The notes below the pieces were generated by a model that did not search any database, had not been told where the DNA came from, and worked only from the letters and a program-made list of their open reading frames with translations. The translations under genes and the position numbers were made by a program. DNA of 64,000 bases from DASPKM01 sp035628135. Its GTDB lineage: Bacteria > Bacteroidota > Bacteroidia > Chitinophagales > Chitinophagaceae. Positions 30,101-37,899 of this stretch are shown here, piece after piece. The stretch covers positions 124,001 through 188,000 of the forward strand of contig DASPKM010000001.1 in assembly GCA_035628135.1 (NCBI GenBank), given 5' to 3'. How positions within the stretch are numbered: the stretch's first letter is position 1; the number at the start of each line of letters is the position of its first letter.

Positions 30101-30151
30101 TAATATCAGGCAGGTGCAAAAGCATGCATGAAGCAGTCGTTTGTTTTTCAT
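27101..30151 (-). CDS. SusC-like TonB-dependent outer-membrane transporter (second pair)
   Basis: TonB-dependent oligosaccharide importer of the second locus. It has 1,016 residues, a signal peptide ending ISAWAQ, and a carboxypeptidase-regulatory-like domain (IISGTLRNASGEPLVAASVSV). The plug includes LTDVVVIGYQTVRRRDLTGAV, IRGAGTFASNNPLYIIDGM and AAIYGSRAANGVIIITTKRGK. The barrel ends with the terminal aromatic GVNFGF. It lies 51 bases after lacI in the same direction and probably shares its promoter, though the gap could hold a weak promoter of its own. Substrate is inferred to be arabinose-containing oligosaccharides from the two GH43 genes downstream. Confidence 0.95.
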   Translation of the reverse strand: MKNKRLLHACFCTCLILLLGISAWAQQIISGTLRNASGEPLVAASVSVKGTNRTVMTDASGRFRIEAPAGSTLVITSVGYDPKEIAVTGAEINEVLQTATNSLTDVVVIGYQTVRRRDLTGAVALINPAQANRNVSSTVAESIQGLAPGVTVRNTGSPGSGAKIDIRGAGTFASNNPLYIIDGMYSDATPDFNPHDIESIQILKDASAAAIYGSRAANGVIIITTKRGKEGPMVIGGNIKTGIQQFHKRWEMMDNNEYRALATQLFQAGNVPVPTILTTDFNPNINTDWQEEFMRTGSIQDYNISLSGGTRTANYYISGNYFKNRGPVIDNQFERAGLRINTSGQRGRFKFTENMLISYVHQDPIASDIFTNPFVDMITMLPVIPLRDVQRYGTPTNPEGWGLGLNNAYVNTLAANVPALQSLQQNDHYFLKIRGNITAEVRIMNWLNYKFNLGAETSFDRFRGFRRPGTIRQGTPSPIATADENRANFRSFLFEHTLNFDHQFGEHKISAVAGISNQTNTNEILSGQKSGFVPDANGNYILINLNQGQNPVVNSFIFKNNLVGYLGRLNYTFMDRYLASLTFRRDGSSLFGPDYKWGNFPSASVAWRLSREPFFNVDWVSDLKVRASYGSLGNSEFLRPWQYFGTINPFPRAVFGPAEVEQLGAINTQLANADLRWETKKTLNFGVDAVLLNNLLVLTAEYFISKTEDVLIDLPISLTTGNAGGNPPVNAASLRNKGFELSANYRHPAAGDFKWDVTLNFTTINNEVTSFGDTTTKYTQLGDARTELGRSIGEWYVLRTDGIFQNQAEIDKHGVQPWARPGDIRYVDSDGDGVLNTDKDRVYVGSPWADFELGLIFNASYKNFTFGMQWYGVFGNQLYNRPRYQVDRMDQNTNFREGASPWTPQNTNTDFPRAAMGAPDQGIQFNVLPQTDRWLESGTYMRLRNLEIGYTLSKRILQPIGFTSARIVLSGQNLLTFTKYSGLDPDIAGVNIFERGLDNGQYPALRIISVGVNFGF

Positions 30152-30202
30152 ATCTGCTGTTTTTCGTTAACAATAATTGGTGGTTTTTCACGAAGAAAAG
30201 TT

Positions 30203-31231
30203 TCAACATTTCTTCCGCATACTGGATTCTCTGAAAACGAGTACAGGTTCGAGGACAGTCTTAGGTGGGGTGGGTTTATAAAAAGATCTTTGACCTGATA
30301 ACTTAAAAAACAAGCGGGCAGCGGCTTCTCCCATCTTTATCGTTTGTTGGTCAACGGTAGAAAGGGAGGGAGTAATGTAGGCTCCGAACGCCTCACTGGC
30401 AAAACCTATCACAGCTACCTCGTCCGGGATTTTTTTATTGGCAGCCTTCAACGACTGGATCACGCCCAATGCCGTAAAGTCTTCTACCGCAAACACACCA
30501 TCGGGCGGATTGGGTAATTGCAATAATGCATTCATGCACCTCGTGCCCGACTCAATGCTTACTTCGCCATACTGCACCAGGCCTTTATCTATCGGCATCT
30601 CGTTCTTTTTCAGAGCGGCGATATACCCCTTAAGCCTCGCCTTGAAAATGGGTACGTGTTGCTGCCCGGCAATATGTGCTATCCTTTTGCAGCCCTGGTC
30701 TATCAGGTGTTGCGTGGCATCGAACGCTCCTTTATAATCGTCGATGACCACCGAGGGCACGGGCAATTCTTCGTTCACGCGGTCGAAGAAAATGAGCGGT
30801 ATTCCTTTTTTCCTCAGTTCTTTATAATGGTCGAGGTTGGTGGTTTCTTTTGCAATGGAGGCCAGCACGCCGTCTACACGGGAACGGAGGAAGGTTTCCA
30901 CGCCTTTCTTTTCAAAATTCTCCTGTTCATTCGACTGGTAGAGTAGTACATTATAGTCGTTCTCGCTGGCTACTTTTTCAATGCCATGCACTACCGAACC
31001 GAAGAAGTTGATCTCTGCGCTGGGAATGATAACCCCTATGATCCTGGTTTTACCAAGTCTCAGGGAGGACGCTATCCTGTCGGGCCGGTATTTCAATTTT
31101 TTTGCCGCCAATTCAACGGCGGTGCGGGTGGATTCACTAATGGTGGCATGGCCGTTTAAGGCCCTGGACACCGTGGAGATATTAATATTGAGCTCCTCGG
31201 CTATATCCCTGATCGTAGTTCTGACCGGCAT
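30203..31231 (-). CDS. LacI-family transcriptional regulator
   Basis: DNA-binding repressor, or less often activator, controlled by a sugar ligand. It has 342 residues. The N-terminal helix-turn-helix TTIRDIAEELNINISTVSRALNG and hinge helix (YRPDRIASSLRLGKT) are intact. The periplasmic-binding-protein-like ligand domain follows (IIGVIIPSAEINFFGSVVHGIEKVA). It is the first gene of the minus-strand operon lacI-susC-susD-GH43-galM-GH43-symporter. Most SusCD loci use HTCS or ECF sigma/anti-sigma control; a LacI regulator as first gene of a susCD operon is less common. A perfect palindrome 12 bases before its start suggests autoregulation. Confidence 0.93.
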   Translation of the reverse strand: MPVRTTIRDIAEELNINISTVSRALNGHATISESTRTAVELAAKKLKYRPDRIASSLRLGKTRIIGVIIPSAEINFFGSVVHGIEKVASENDYNVLLYQSNEQENFEKKGVETFLRSRVDGVLASIAKETTNLDHYKELRKKGIPLIFFDRVNEELPVPSVVIDDYKGAFDATQHLIDQGCKRIAHIAGQQHVPIFKARLKGYIAALKKNEMPIDKGLVQYGEVSIESGTRCMNALLQLPNPPDGVFAVEDFTALGVIQSLKAANKKIPDEVAVIGFASEAFGAYITPSLSTVDQQTIKMGEAAARLFFKLSGQRSFYKPTPPKTVLEPVLVFRESSMRKKC

Positions 31232-31242
31232 ATGGCAGTTAG

Positions 31243-31262
31243 TTATGCAAACGTTTGCATAA
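31243..31262. promoter_or_regulatory. LacI-type operator (perfect 20-bp palindrome)
   Basis: TTATGCAAACGTTTGCATAA is a perfect inverted repeat with the central CG typical of LacI-family operators. It ends 12 bases upstream of the lacI start and overlaps the predicted -7 element. Binding here would block transcription of lacI and the six genes after it. No second copy was noticed in the window. Confidence 0.85.
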
Positions 31263-31286
31263 ATCTAGTGTTTTTTTTTAACACAA
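31260..31286 (-). promoter_or_regulatory. Predicted Bacteroidota promoter of the lacI operon
   Basis: On the minus strand TTG (31286-31284) is followed after 16 bases by TAGATTTA (31267-31260), one mismatch from the -7 consensus TAnnTTTG. The spacing is one base below the usual range. The -7 element overlaps the LacI-type palindrome, which fits repression. Confidence 0.5.
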
Positions 31287-31512
31287 CATTTTTCCTGGAA
31301 ATTTTTTACGCCGAAAGCGTTTTTTCAAGGCTGAAGAGCCTGGTTAATGTCCACGTTATTACCTTTTCAAAGAGGGCAGCTAAAAAGCATATACTAAAAT
31401 TTTTGGTAAAATGAAATTATTATTATTCTTAGTCTGGGCATTCAATTGGTAACAAAGCATCTACTACAGTTGTTGACGCGCCCGGATAAATAACCCTTAA
31501 AACCATCCTATT

Positions 31513-31788
31513 ATGACGCTGCACAATATTGTATTGCTATTCCTCTTATTGATCATACTGTTCTCCTCTGCAACCTATGCGCAGGGCTCTTCTCTTTATT
31601 CGAAACTTAATAATCTGCCTGATAAGCTATTCAACCGTATCGATGCGAAATCAAAATACATCAAGCGGAAGCTTACTAAGCAAACGGAGAATTATCTCGC
31701 CCGGCTAGTGAAGCAGGAGAAGAAGCTTAAGAAAAAACTTTGGAAGAAAGATTCGGTTGTCTGGGGGTCCTCAAATGACCATTGTTGA
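31513..31788 (+). pseudogene. Truncated secreted coiled-coil protein remnant
   Basis: An open frame of 91 residues with a clear signal peptide (LHNIVLLFLLLIILFSSATYAQ). A charged helical segment follows: SLYSKLNNLPDKLFNRIDAK, KRKLTKQTENYLARLVKQEKKLKKKLWKKDS. I recall this segment as the N-terminus of much longer secreted proteins of unknown function in Chitinophagaceae. Here the similarity stops after KKDS and the frame ends 10 residues later. The next 250 bases contain no continuation that I can recognise. It is therefore either a 3'-truncated remnant or, less likely, a real small secreted protein. The 16-base motif GGATAAATAACCCTTA lies 13 bases before its start. Confidence 0.45.
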
Positions 31789-32042
31789 TATAATAACAAC
31801 AGATCAATCTAATCTAACCCACGCACATGGTAATCTTAAGGCAAATATGAAAAATGTAATTTGCCAGTGGTTTGAAGAAACTGCGCTAAAGAGCGCCACT
31901 TTTAAAATTGCAGCTTTGAAAAAGGTTAAAGCTCTTTAATAAAGGAAGGTGGCTCTGACCGGCCGTCAGCAAATACCTCGCCGAGCCAGTGGCCAGTTGA
32001 TTGCTTCGGAAGCATCAAAGTTCTTTATTGTAAACGAGATAG

Positions 32043-33761
32043 TCAGGATTTACTTGACATCTCAGCGCATAAGAACATTGGCTCAGTCTTGAACTTCGCC
32101 CAATCGTCCTTGCATTGTTGATACATTAGCTTGAGGTTCGCCTGCGTTGCGGCGTCAAGTTGTTCAAACCCATTGCCTTCTTCCCAGATCACTGTTTCCA
32201 GGTAGTACAGCATGTTATAGCACATGGTAAACTGGCCGGTTGCCAATAATTTATCCAACATCTTATTCAGCATTTCATCTTCGGTGAACCAGAGCGTGGT
32301 TCCAAAAGAAGAGGCGTCCTCGGACACCTCCTTGATCTTCGGACCTACAACATCAGCATATCCGCCTTTTAAAACCGTATTGTTCCAGTAAGTATCACTT
32401 CGTGGATCATCTTCTTTTTTGCGCTTTACCCTGTTGCCAAAATCCACTTCAGTCAACTCCTTGATGAGGTTGGTCATTCTTCGATAGCTGTATCTTTCGT
32501 TATTATACAACTTATAATAATTCAGCCTTCTCACAACTTTCAAAAATACATCCATTAGTAAAGTAACCAGTGAATTGATCCTGTCTATCAACAATGGCTC
32601 GATGCGGCGTACAGATAGTTTTTCTATCTTAAGGTTAGATAGTTTATCGATGTAAAATGAGGGAAGTGCTTTTTTGAATTTCTCTAACGCTCCCCGCACC
32701 ATTCCCCTGATTTTCTTTACCAGTACAACCTTAATGATAAACATGATAAGGAAACCAGCGGACAGACCTAGTGAAAATCCTGTCAACAAACTGTTGGAAT
32801 AGCTGGTAATCAGCGGAAGCGCTCCAAATATCCCAGCCAATAGAACCAGCGCCAGGCTTATCCATACATTGACCTTTTTTATTCTCTTATGAACGGTTTC
32901 CAGCGTGAGGGCCCTAAGGCCGGTTTTCGGCCGGTCGCCCATAGGTTGATAAGCCTTCATGTAAGGAGAGGCTACGTCTGAAATAATTACCAGGTCAAAA
33001 TAGGGCTCGGTGCTGTTTATTTTATGATTGAGTATACTTTCAATCCCCTGGTTGTCGTAAATGCCGCCATCCATCAATCCTATAGGAGGAGTAATATCTA
33101 CCAGGGCCTTTAATTTTTCTGCTTTTTCATGTATAAAATCCTGTGGCCATATCATCGGTTCAAAACCTCCGGGAAAACAGGAAGACGATGCCATAGCATC
33201 CCCAAGCTTTACTTCTTCCGCAGCCGCTTCGGGAATGCGAATCTCAAAATTGCCAAAATATCCCGTGCCTTTATTCCTGAACCTGAAATTTATGCCATTG
33301 TTGAATTCAGTACTATTGAATACAACCACTTCCAGGTGTGATTTCATGGTACTGAGCTCTGCGAACGTAGCGCCTTTGGTGAGGTGCTCATCGTACAACT
33401 CGGCAAATGCATTGATCAGGTTTTTATGTTTATAGGGGTTCTTCCACTCGCCATCAGGGTTCAATTTTACAATGCCGGATTTGATCAGATCGATACTGTG
33501 AAGCTTTTGTAATATGAAGTCATATATCTCTTTGAAGGAGGCGCCTTTTTGTTTTTGCAACGCATAAATGATACCGGTAATCGTGCCCCCGGAAACCGTA
33601 GAGATCATCTTTACGTTTTCCAACAGAGGTTTTCCATTGTATTGCAGGCGGTTCATGTACGACATAGCGCCTAAATGAAAAGCGGCTGCCCTGTAACCCC
33701 CTCCTGAGCAGCTCAATGCTATTTTCTGAAGCGGGTTACGAGGGATTTTACCAGTTGCCAT
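32043..33761 (-). CDS. Patatin-like phospholipase with central membrane segments
   Basis: Predicted acyl hydrolase of the patatin family. It has 572 residues. The oxyanion loop is SCSGGGYRAAAFHLGA (about 14-29), the nucleophile Ser lies in STVSGGTITG (about 55), and the catalytic Asp lies in LMDGGIYDNQG (about 230). Two hydrophobic helices follow (about 300-350: VWISLALVLLAGIFGALPLIT and LGLSAGFLIMFIIKVVLV). A charged C-terminal region of about 220 residues has no family I recognise. No signal peptide is seen, so the catalytic domain is probably cytoplasmic and tethered to the membrane. A palindrome lies 24 bases before the start. Its substrate is unknown. Confidence 0.88.
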   Translation of the reverse strand: MATGKIPRNPLQKIALSCSGGGYRAAAFHLGAMSYMNRLQYNGKPLLENVKMISTVSGGTITGIIYALQKQKGASFKEIYDFILQKLHSIDLIKSGIVKLNPDGEWKNPYKHKNLINAFAELYDEHLTKGATFAELSTMKSHLEVVVFNSTEFNNGINFRFRNKGTGYFGNFEIRIPEAAAEEVKLGDAMASSSCFPGGFEPMIWPQDFIHEKAEKLKALVDITPPIGLMDGGIYDNQGIESILNHKINSTEPYFDLVIISDVASPYMKAYQPMGDRPKTGLRALTLETVHKRIKKVNVWISLALVLLAGIFGALPLITSYSNSLLTGFSLGLSAGFLIMFIIKVVLVKKIRGMVRGALEKFKKALPSFYIDKLSNLKIEKLSVRRIEPLLIDRINSLVTLLMDVFLKVVRRLNYYKLYNNERYSYRRMTNLIKELTEVDFGNRVKRKKEDDPRSDTYWNNTVLKGGYADVVGPKIKEVSEDASSFGTTLWFTEDEMLNKMLDKLLATGQFTMCYNMLYYLETVIWEEGNGFEQLDAATQANLKLMYQQCKDDWAKFKTEPMFLCAEMSSKS

Positions 33762-33785
33762 TAGTTGGATATAATAGTTTTGATT

Positions 33786-33810
33786 GCACTAAATATATTG
33801 ATTTTAGTGC
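33786..33810. promoter_or_regulatory. Palindrome upstream of the patatin gene
   Basis: Inverted arms GCACTAAA (33786-33793) and TTTAGTGC (33803-33810) are perfect over 8 bp and separated by a 9-base AT-rich spacer. It begins 24 bases before the patatin start, a position suited to an operator. It could also end the upstream LytTR transcript, but no T-run follows. The regulator is not known. Confidence 0.5.
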
Positions 33811-33860
33811 TTAATAACACCCCGTATAAATACCCTATTTTAAAGGAGAAAAAACATGTA

Positions 33861-34580
33861 TCACATCTCTGCGCCGAGTGTCTTCAATACATTCATCTTA
33901 TATAACCGCCCGATGGGGATCTCGAAGTTATTGATCTCGATGCTGGTGCCGGTAAAAGATTGAATGTGATGGAGCGATACGATGAATGACCGGTGCACCC
34001 TGAGAAACTGGTCCTCCGGCAGCTTTTCTTCAAAGTAAGTGATGGTTTGGTAAGTGATGATGGACTTTGATGTGGTTTGTATGCGCACAAAATCCTTCAG
34101 GCTTTCCAGGTACAAAATATCGTTCAGGAATACCTTGCGCATTTTCTTTTCGGCCTTGATATAAATGAAACTGTTCTTAAATCCCGGGTAATGCTCCTCG
34201 GTATGCTGGCCAACAGACAAGGTATTTGGCTGGAACAATTTATTGATGGCAATCACAAACCGCTCGAACGAAACAGGTTTCACCAGGTAGTCTACCACGT
34301 TCAGTTCATACCCTTCGAGCGCATACTGCGTATAAGCCGAAGTAAAAATGACGCGGGGTTTATGCGGGAGCGATTTTAAAAAATCGATGCCGTTGAGCCC
34401 GGGCATTTGTATGTCCAGCAGCATCAGGTCAACCTTATGCTTCTGCAGAAAGTTCAAAGCATCTATTGCGTTGTGGCAGGTCCCGGCAAGCTCCAGGTAC
34501 TCCAGCTTCTGTACGTAGGAAGCCAGCACCTGTAAGGCCAGGGGTTCGTCGTCAATAAGCAGGCACCTGATCTTTTTCAT
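33861..34580 (-). CDS. LytTR-family response regulator
   Basis: Response regulator with a receiver and a LytTR DNA-binding domain, 239 residues. The receiver (1-120) has the acidic pair in LLIDDEPLA, phospho-Asp in LMLLDIQMPGLNG, and conserved Thr/Lys in IFTSAYTQ and LVKPVSF. The LytTR domain (about 140-235) contains FIYIKAEKKMRKVFLNDILYLESLKDFVRI and FLRVHRSFIVSL, which contact direct repeats in known members. The start overlaps the upstream kinase gene by 29 bases, so the two are co-translated partners. Targets are unknown; no gene in the window is clearly controlled by it. Confidence 0.95.
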   Translation of the reverse strand: MKKIRCLLIDDEPLALQVLASYVQKLEYLELAGTCHNAIDALNFLQKHKVDLMLLDIQMPGLNGIDFLKSLPHKPRVIFTSAYTQYALEGYELNVVDYLVKPVSFERFVIAINKLFQPNTLSVGQHTEEHYPGFKNSFIYIKAEKKMRKVFLNDILYLESLKDFVRIQTTSKSIITYQTITYFEEKLPEDQFLRVHRSFIVSLHHIQSFTGTSIEINNFEIPIGRLYKMNVLKTLGAEM

Positions 34581-35628
34581 AGCGGTAAGTATGTTGCAGT
34601 TCGAGTTTCAGGTCAACCCAATGCGCTTCGGGTTCCTTTACAATATTCAATTGGTGTTGCGATGGGTACAATAATTCCAGCCGTCTTCTTACATTCTTTA
34701 ATCCTATGCCGCTTTTATATCCCATGAAGTTGGTGCTCTTATTGCTGCTGTTCACGCTGTTCTCTACTTTAAACAGCAGCATATTGTCCTTTACTTTCAG
34801 GTCGATGGTTATCCAGCACTCGCGGTGTTCATTGCTGGTGCCGTGCTTGAATGCATTTTCAACAAAGGGCAGCAGTATCAGCGGCGCTATCTCCTTGCCA
34901 TCTATAGGGCCGGTCACGGAAAACGAAAGGTCGAGCCGGTCGCTGTAGCGGATGCGTTCGAGCTCGATATAGTTTTGTATGTTCTTGATCTCTTTCGATA
35001 AGGGAACTACTTCGGTGGCGGCGTCATACAGCATGTAATGCATCATCTGTGAAAGCTTCAATACCGTGGTGGGCGCATCATCGGACTTTTGTAATGTGAG
35101 GGCGTATAAATTGTTCAGGGTATTAAAAAAGAAATGCGGATGTATCTGCCCTTTCAGGTAATTGAGCTCGGTGGCCAGCTTCTGTTTTTCCATGGCCGCC
35201 TTCTTTTCCCTGTCGATATACCAGTTTTTTAAAAGCTTGATGCCTCCGCTGAACATTATTACAGGGCTGATGATGTTCAATGCGTCCATGCTCCAGCCGA
35301 TGGGGTTCCAGAATGGATAACCGCCCTTCCGCGTGAACAGCACTTCCCATTGCAGGCGGTACAGCAAAACGCCCAATGCAAATACAAAGAGCAGGCCTAC
35401 CGCATACGATATGTACCGTTTGGTGTACAGATATTTTGGCATGAGCCAGTAAAAGTTCAGGTACACGATCAGTATCTTCACCGATACCTGCCAACTCGTA
35501 AGCTTGAGCGCTGTCAACGGCTGGCTCATGCCATGCCATAAAAAGAAAGTGCAAATGAAGATGCAGCCCCAGAAAATGATATGGGAAGTAACCCTGTTAT
35601 TCAGGAAAAATGATACCACTTGCTGCAT
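34552..35628 (-). CDS. LytS/YehU-type sensor histidine kinase
   Basis: Membrane histidine kinase of the His_kinase (PF06580) type that phosphorylates the LytTR partner. It has 358 residues. Four hydrophobic helices lie in the first 140 residues (for example HIIFWGCIFICTFFLW and ISYAVGLLFVFALGVLLY). A short coiled linker (DREKKAAMEKQKLATELNYLKGQ) leads to the phospho-His motif GQIHPHFFFNTLNNLYAL. The ATPase end shows LLPFVENAFKHGT and KSGIGLKNVRRRLELLY. No extracellular sensor domain is evident, so the signal is probably read within the membrane. It is divergent from the broken metallo-hydrolase gene, with 220 bases between them. Confidence 0.95.
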   Translation of the reverse strand: MQQVVSFFLNNRVTSHIIFWGCIFICTFFLWHGMSQPLTALKLTSWQVSVKILIVYLNFYWLMPKYLYTKRYISYAVGLLFVFALGVLLYRLQWEVLFTRKGGYPFWNPIGWSMDALNIISPVIMFSGGIKLLKNWYIDREKKAAMEKQKLATELNYLKGQIHPHFFFNTLNNLYALTLQKSDDAPTTVLKLSQMMHYMLYDAATEVVPLSKEIKNIQNYIELERIRYSDRLDLSFSVTGPIDGKEIAPLILLPFVENAFKHGTSNEHRECWITIDLKVKDNMLLFKVENSVNSSNKSTNFMGYKSGIGLKNVRRRLELLYPSQHQLNIVKEPEAHWVDLKLELQHTYRYEKDQVPAY

Positions 35629-35848
35629 GTTTCTAAAGATATTATTTCCTGTTTAATAAAAGGAGCGTTGACAGCCACAAGGTGTTATTAGTCCGTGAAC
35701 GGTGTGAATCCTTCCTTAAAATGCAGTTTTTTTCCTATAAATGTCTTCCGGGGCGGCACAGGCGGCGTTGGTCTAAATGTGTGTGAGGAAAATTATTGTT
35801 TCCGTTGCTTTACGCAAACTATTGCTTGAACCATTAACTATCAATGTT

Positions 35849-37340
35849 ATGAGATTAATTTGTATAGCCATGATTTTTGTGCTTTCCCTTCCGGCCATGT
35901 CTCAGCCGCTGCAGCCGCTGGAGTCTAACAGGAAAGGAGTGGAAATACTACGTAAGAGCCTGAAGGCATATGGTGGCCAGGGCGCCATCGATTCCATGCG
36001 GCTTGCTTTTAAAATGCACAACTCGCGCAACATCAGCCGCGGTCAATCTCTGGCCGCCCACAGACCTTTCGAACCTTATTTCGCTTACTATGATTTTATG
36101 ATCGACCGGCCCAGAGGCATCGAATGGGAAGCGCGCAAAAGTTCCATCGCGGGTTTTGTATTCGAGAATAATATTATTTACAAGAACGGCAAAGCCATCA
36201 ACTACGATCCGTTGCTGAAGCAGTACTCCGAATTCAATGGCAACAGCATTGCCAATAGCATGACCTACCTGCCTCACAATATTATAATTACAGCGTTAAG
36301 GGCCCCGCTATCGGTTCGGTATATCGGCGACCAATTGCTGGGAAAAGATGATGTTTATTGCATAACATATTCTACCGGCAACAATCTCGACAATGTTTTC
36401 ATCGACAAAAAAACCCATTATATCGTAAAGCTGCAGCGCATGAGTGCAGGCACTGCCGGCGAGGAGCTGAACGAATTCTTTTTTAAAAACCACCGGAAAG
36501 TGGGAAGGCTGGCCATCCCGGAATCTACTGACGTAGTGCGGCACAGCAGCGTGTATGGCAGCATTACCAATAACTATGCATTTTTTGATTTCGCTCCTGA
36601 TTTTACCATCGACACTTCCTGGCTTCGGGCGCCCTCGGACTATAAACTGGCGGATTACTCATACCGCAAGAACTTCGAGGTCCGCCAGCTTGCAAAGGAT
36701 ATTTACTTGCTTGAAAACATAACCAACAGCAGGGGACAGTGGTCGTACAATGTACTGTTTGTAGTGATGGACGAGTACGTACTCGTCGCCGAAGCGCCCC
36801 TGAATTCCGCTACTACCGATAGAGTGCTTGCTAAGATAAAAGAAGTAGCGCCGGATAAGCCGGTAAAATACCTCGTACAAAGCCACCACCACGATGATCA
36901 CCTCGGCGGCATCAGGAGTTACATTGCTGAAGGCACCACCATTATCACCACGGCCAACAATGTTGACCTGATACAAAAAATGGCCAAGGTGAGCTTCAAC
37001 GCTTTTCCAGACAGGCTTGCGCAAAATCCCAAAGCGCCCGTTATCGAAACCATCAGGAATAAAAAACACGTGATCAAAGACCAGAACCATGAAGTGGTTA
37101 TACGATATTGGTCCCAACCCACACGCCAATGAGATGCTGATAGTATACTTTCCAAAGGAGAAAATTTTGTACGAAGCCGACATGGTCAACAAAGGAGAAT
37201 ACCCCATGACCGGGCCGGGCAAAGATTTTCTGAAAAAAATAAAAGCGTTGGGTTTACAGGTTGAACGCATTGCGAGCCTGCATGGGCGCGTAGCAGATAA
37301 GGAAGACGTGGAAAAGCTGGTGGCCACAGGCGAGTGGTAG
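35849..37340 (+). pseudogene. MBL-fold metallo-hydrolase, frameshifted
   Basis: Secreted metallo-beta-lactamase-fold hydrolase broken late in the gene. The ATG at 35849 begins a signal peptide (MRLICIAMIFVLSLPAMSQ). A 280-residue N-terminal region precedes the MBL domain with zinc motif SHHHDDHLGG. The frame runs to a stop at 37132, but from about 37095 the family sequence continues in the next frame: YDIGPNPHANEMLIVYF, ADMVNKGEYP, LHGRV, ending at 37340. The junction reads GTTATACGAT where GTTATATACGAT would restore V-I-Y-D, so loss of one TA unit explains it. This may be a true mutation or a sequencing error. Without the repair, the last zinc ligands are lost. Confidence 0.85.
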
Positions 37341-37349
37341 GAGCTCGCC

Positions 37350-37607
37350 TCAACCGTGTTTGCGCTTGTATTCCACTATCTGGTCAAAGACAGTTTTAAA
37401 ATCAGGAGGAATTTCCTTAGATGTTTTCAAGGCATCGATAAACTGCTCAAGTGCCGGTGGATCTTTGCTCAGTTGATTGTAGATCCGAGATGCGCCCAAA
37501 GCGTGCTCGGGGCTTTGCGGAATCCAACGGTCCTGCCTGTCACCGCAGCTGGTTACAAAAAGCGAAGCAAAATATAATAAAAGATAAAATACACTCCTTT
37601 TGCCCAT
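37350..37607 (-). CDS. Small lipoprotein of unknown function
   Basis: An 85-residue protein with a lipoprotein signal: a hydrophobic stretch YLLLYFASLFV then TSC followed by GDRQDRW. The mature part is about 65 residues, polar and probably helical (IYNQLSKDPPALEQFIDALKTSKEIPPDFKTVFDQIVEYKRK). I recognise no family. It ends 9 bases from the end of the MBL gene on the other strand, so the two converge. Confidence 0.65.
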   Translation of the reverse strand: MGKRSVFYLLLYFASLFVTSCGDRQDRWIPQSPEHALGASRIYNQLSKDPPALEQFIDALKTSKEIPPDFKTVFDQIVEYKRKHG

Positions 37608-37616
37608 TGGAATATA

Positions 37617-37778
37617 TTATCTAATCAGTGCGATAACATAGCATAATAAGGTAGGAAGCAGGCTGATGGCCTGATTAAAGATAAAGTTTTTGAACTGGGA
37701 AATAAAATCATCAAATCGGGCTCGGTTTCGATAAACATTCTCAGTGGTTATACTGGTTGTATAATCAGAAGCAGCCAT
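37617..37778 (-). CDS. Possible small membrane-tail protein
   Basis: A short open frame of about 53 residues from the ATG at 37778 (MAASDYTTSITTENV). It has a polar N-terminus and a hydrophobic C-terminal helix (AISLLPTLLCYVIALI). It lies 9 bases upstream of the small lipoprotein on the same strand and could form a two-gene unit with it. No family is recognised. It could be a chance frame. Confidence 0.3.
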   Translation of the reverse strand: MAASDYTTSITTENVYRNRARFDDFISQFKNFIFNQAISLLPTLLCYVIALIR

Positions 37779-37853
37779 TCTGCCGCGCAAAATCCAACAA
37801 CACTCGCACACTATAAGCCCATCAACGACTTAACCTGTGGTGGTTTAATTGTT

Positions 37854-37862
37854 GTACGGGTA
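37854..37862. promoter_or_regulatory. TACCCGTAC-type motif upstream of alcohol dehydrogenase
   Basis: GTACGGGTA lies 38 bases before the dehydrogenase start. Its reverse complement TACCCGTAC occurs again at 39652-39660, before the M19 gene. It sits inside a longer dyad (TTGTTG and CAACAA arms, about 37850-37870). It may be a binding site of a shared regulator. Confidence 0.35.
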
Positions 37863-37899
37863 CTCACAACAAAAATCTTATCATCAAAATAATTGCATT

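Noticed and set aside
31757..31939. Frame of 60 codons after the truncated secreted gene
   Set aside because: No family similarity, no signal or helix pattern, and it overlaps the end of another frame.
31997..32018. Hairpin TTGATTGCTTC / GAAGCATCAA as terminator of the patatin gene
   Set aside because: The stem has a bulge and no T-run on either strand; not enough to call.
32043..35628. Patatin plus nearby signalling genes as a CBASS-type defence system
   Set aside because: No nucleotidyltransferase (CD-NTase) or accessory genes are adjacent; the neighbours are a normal LytTR two-component pair.
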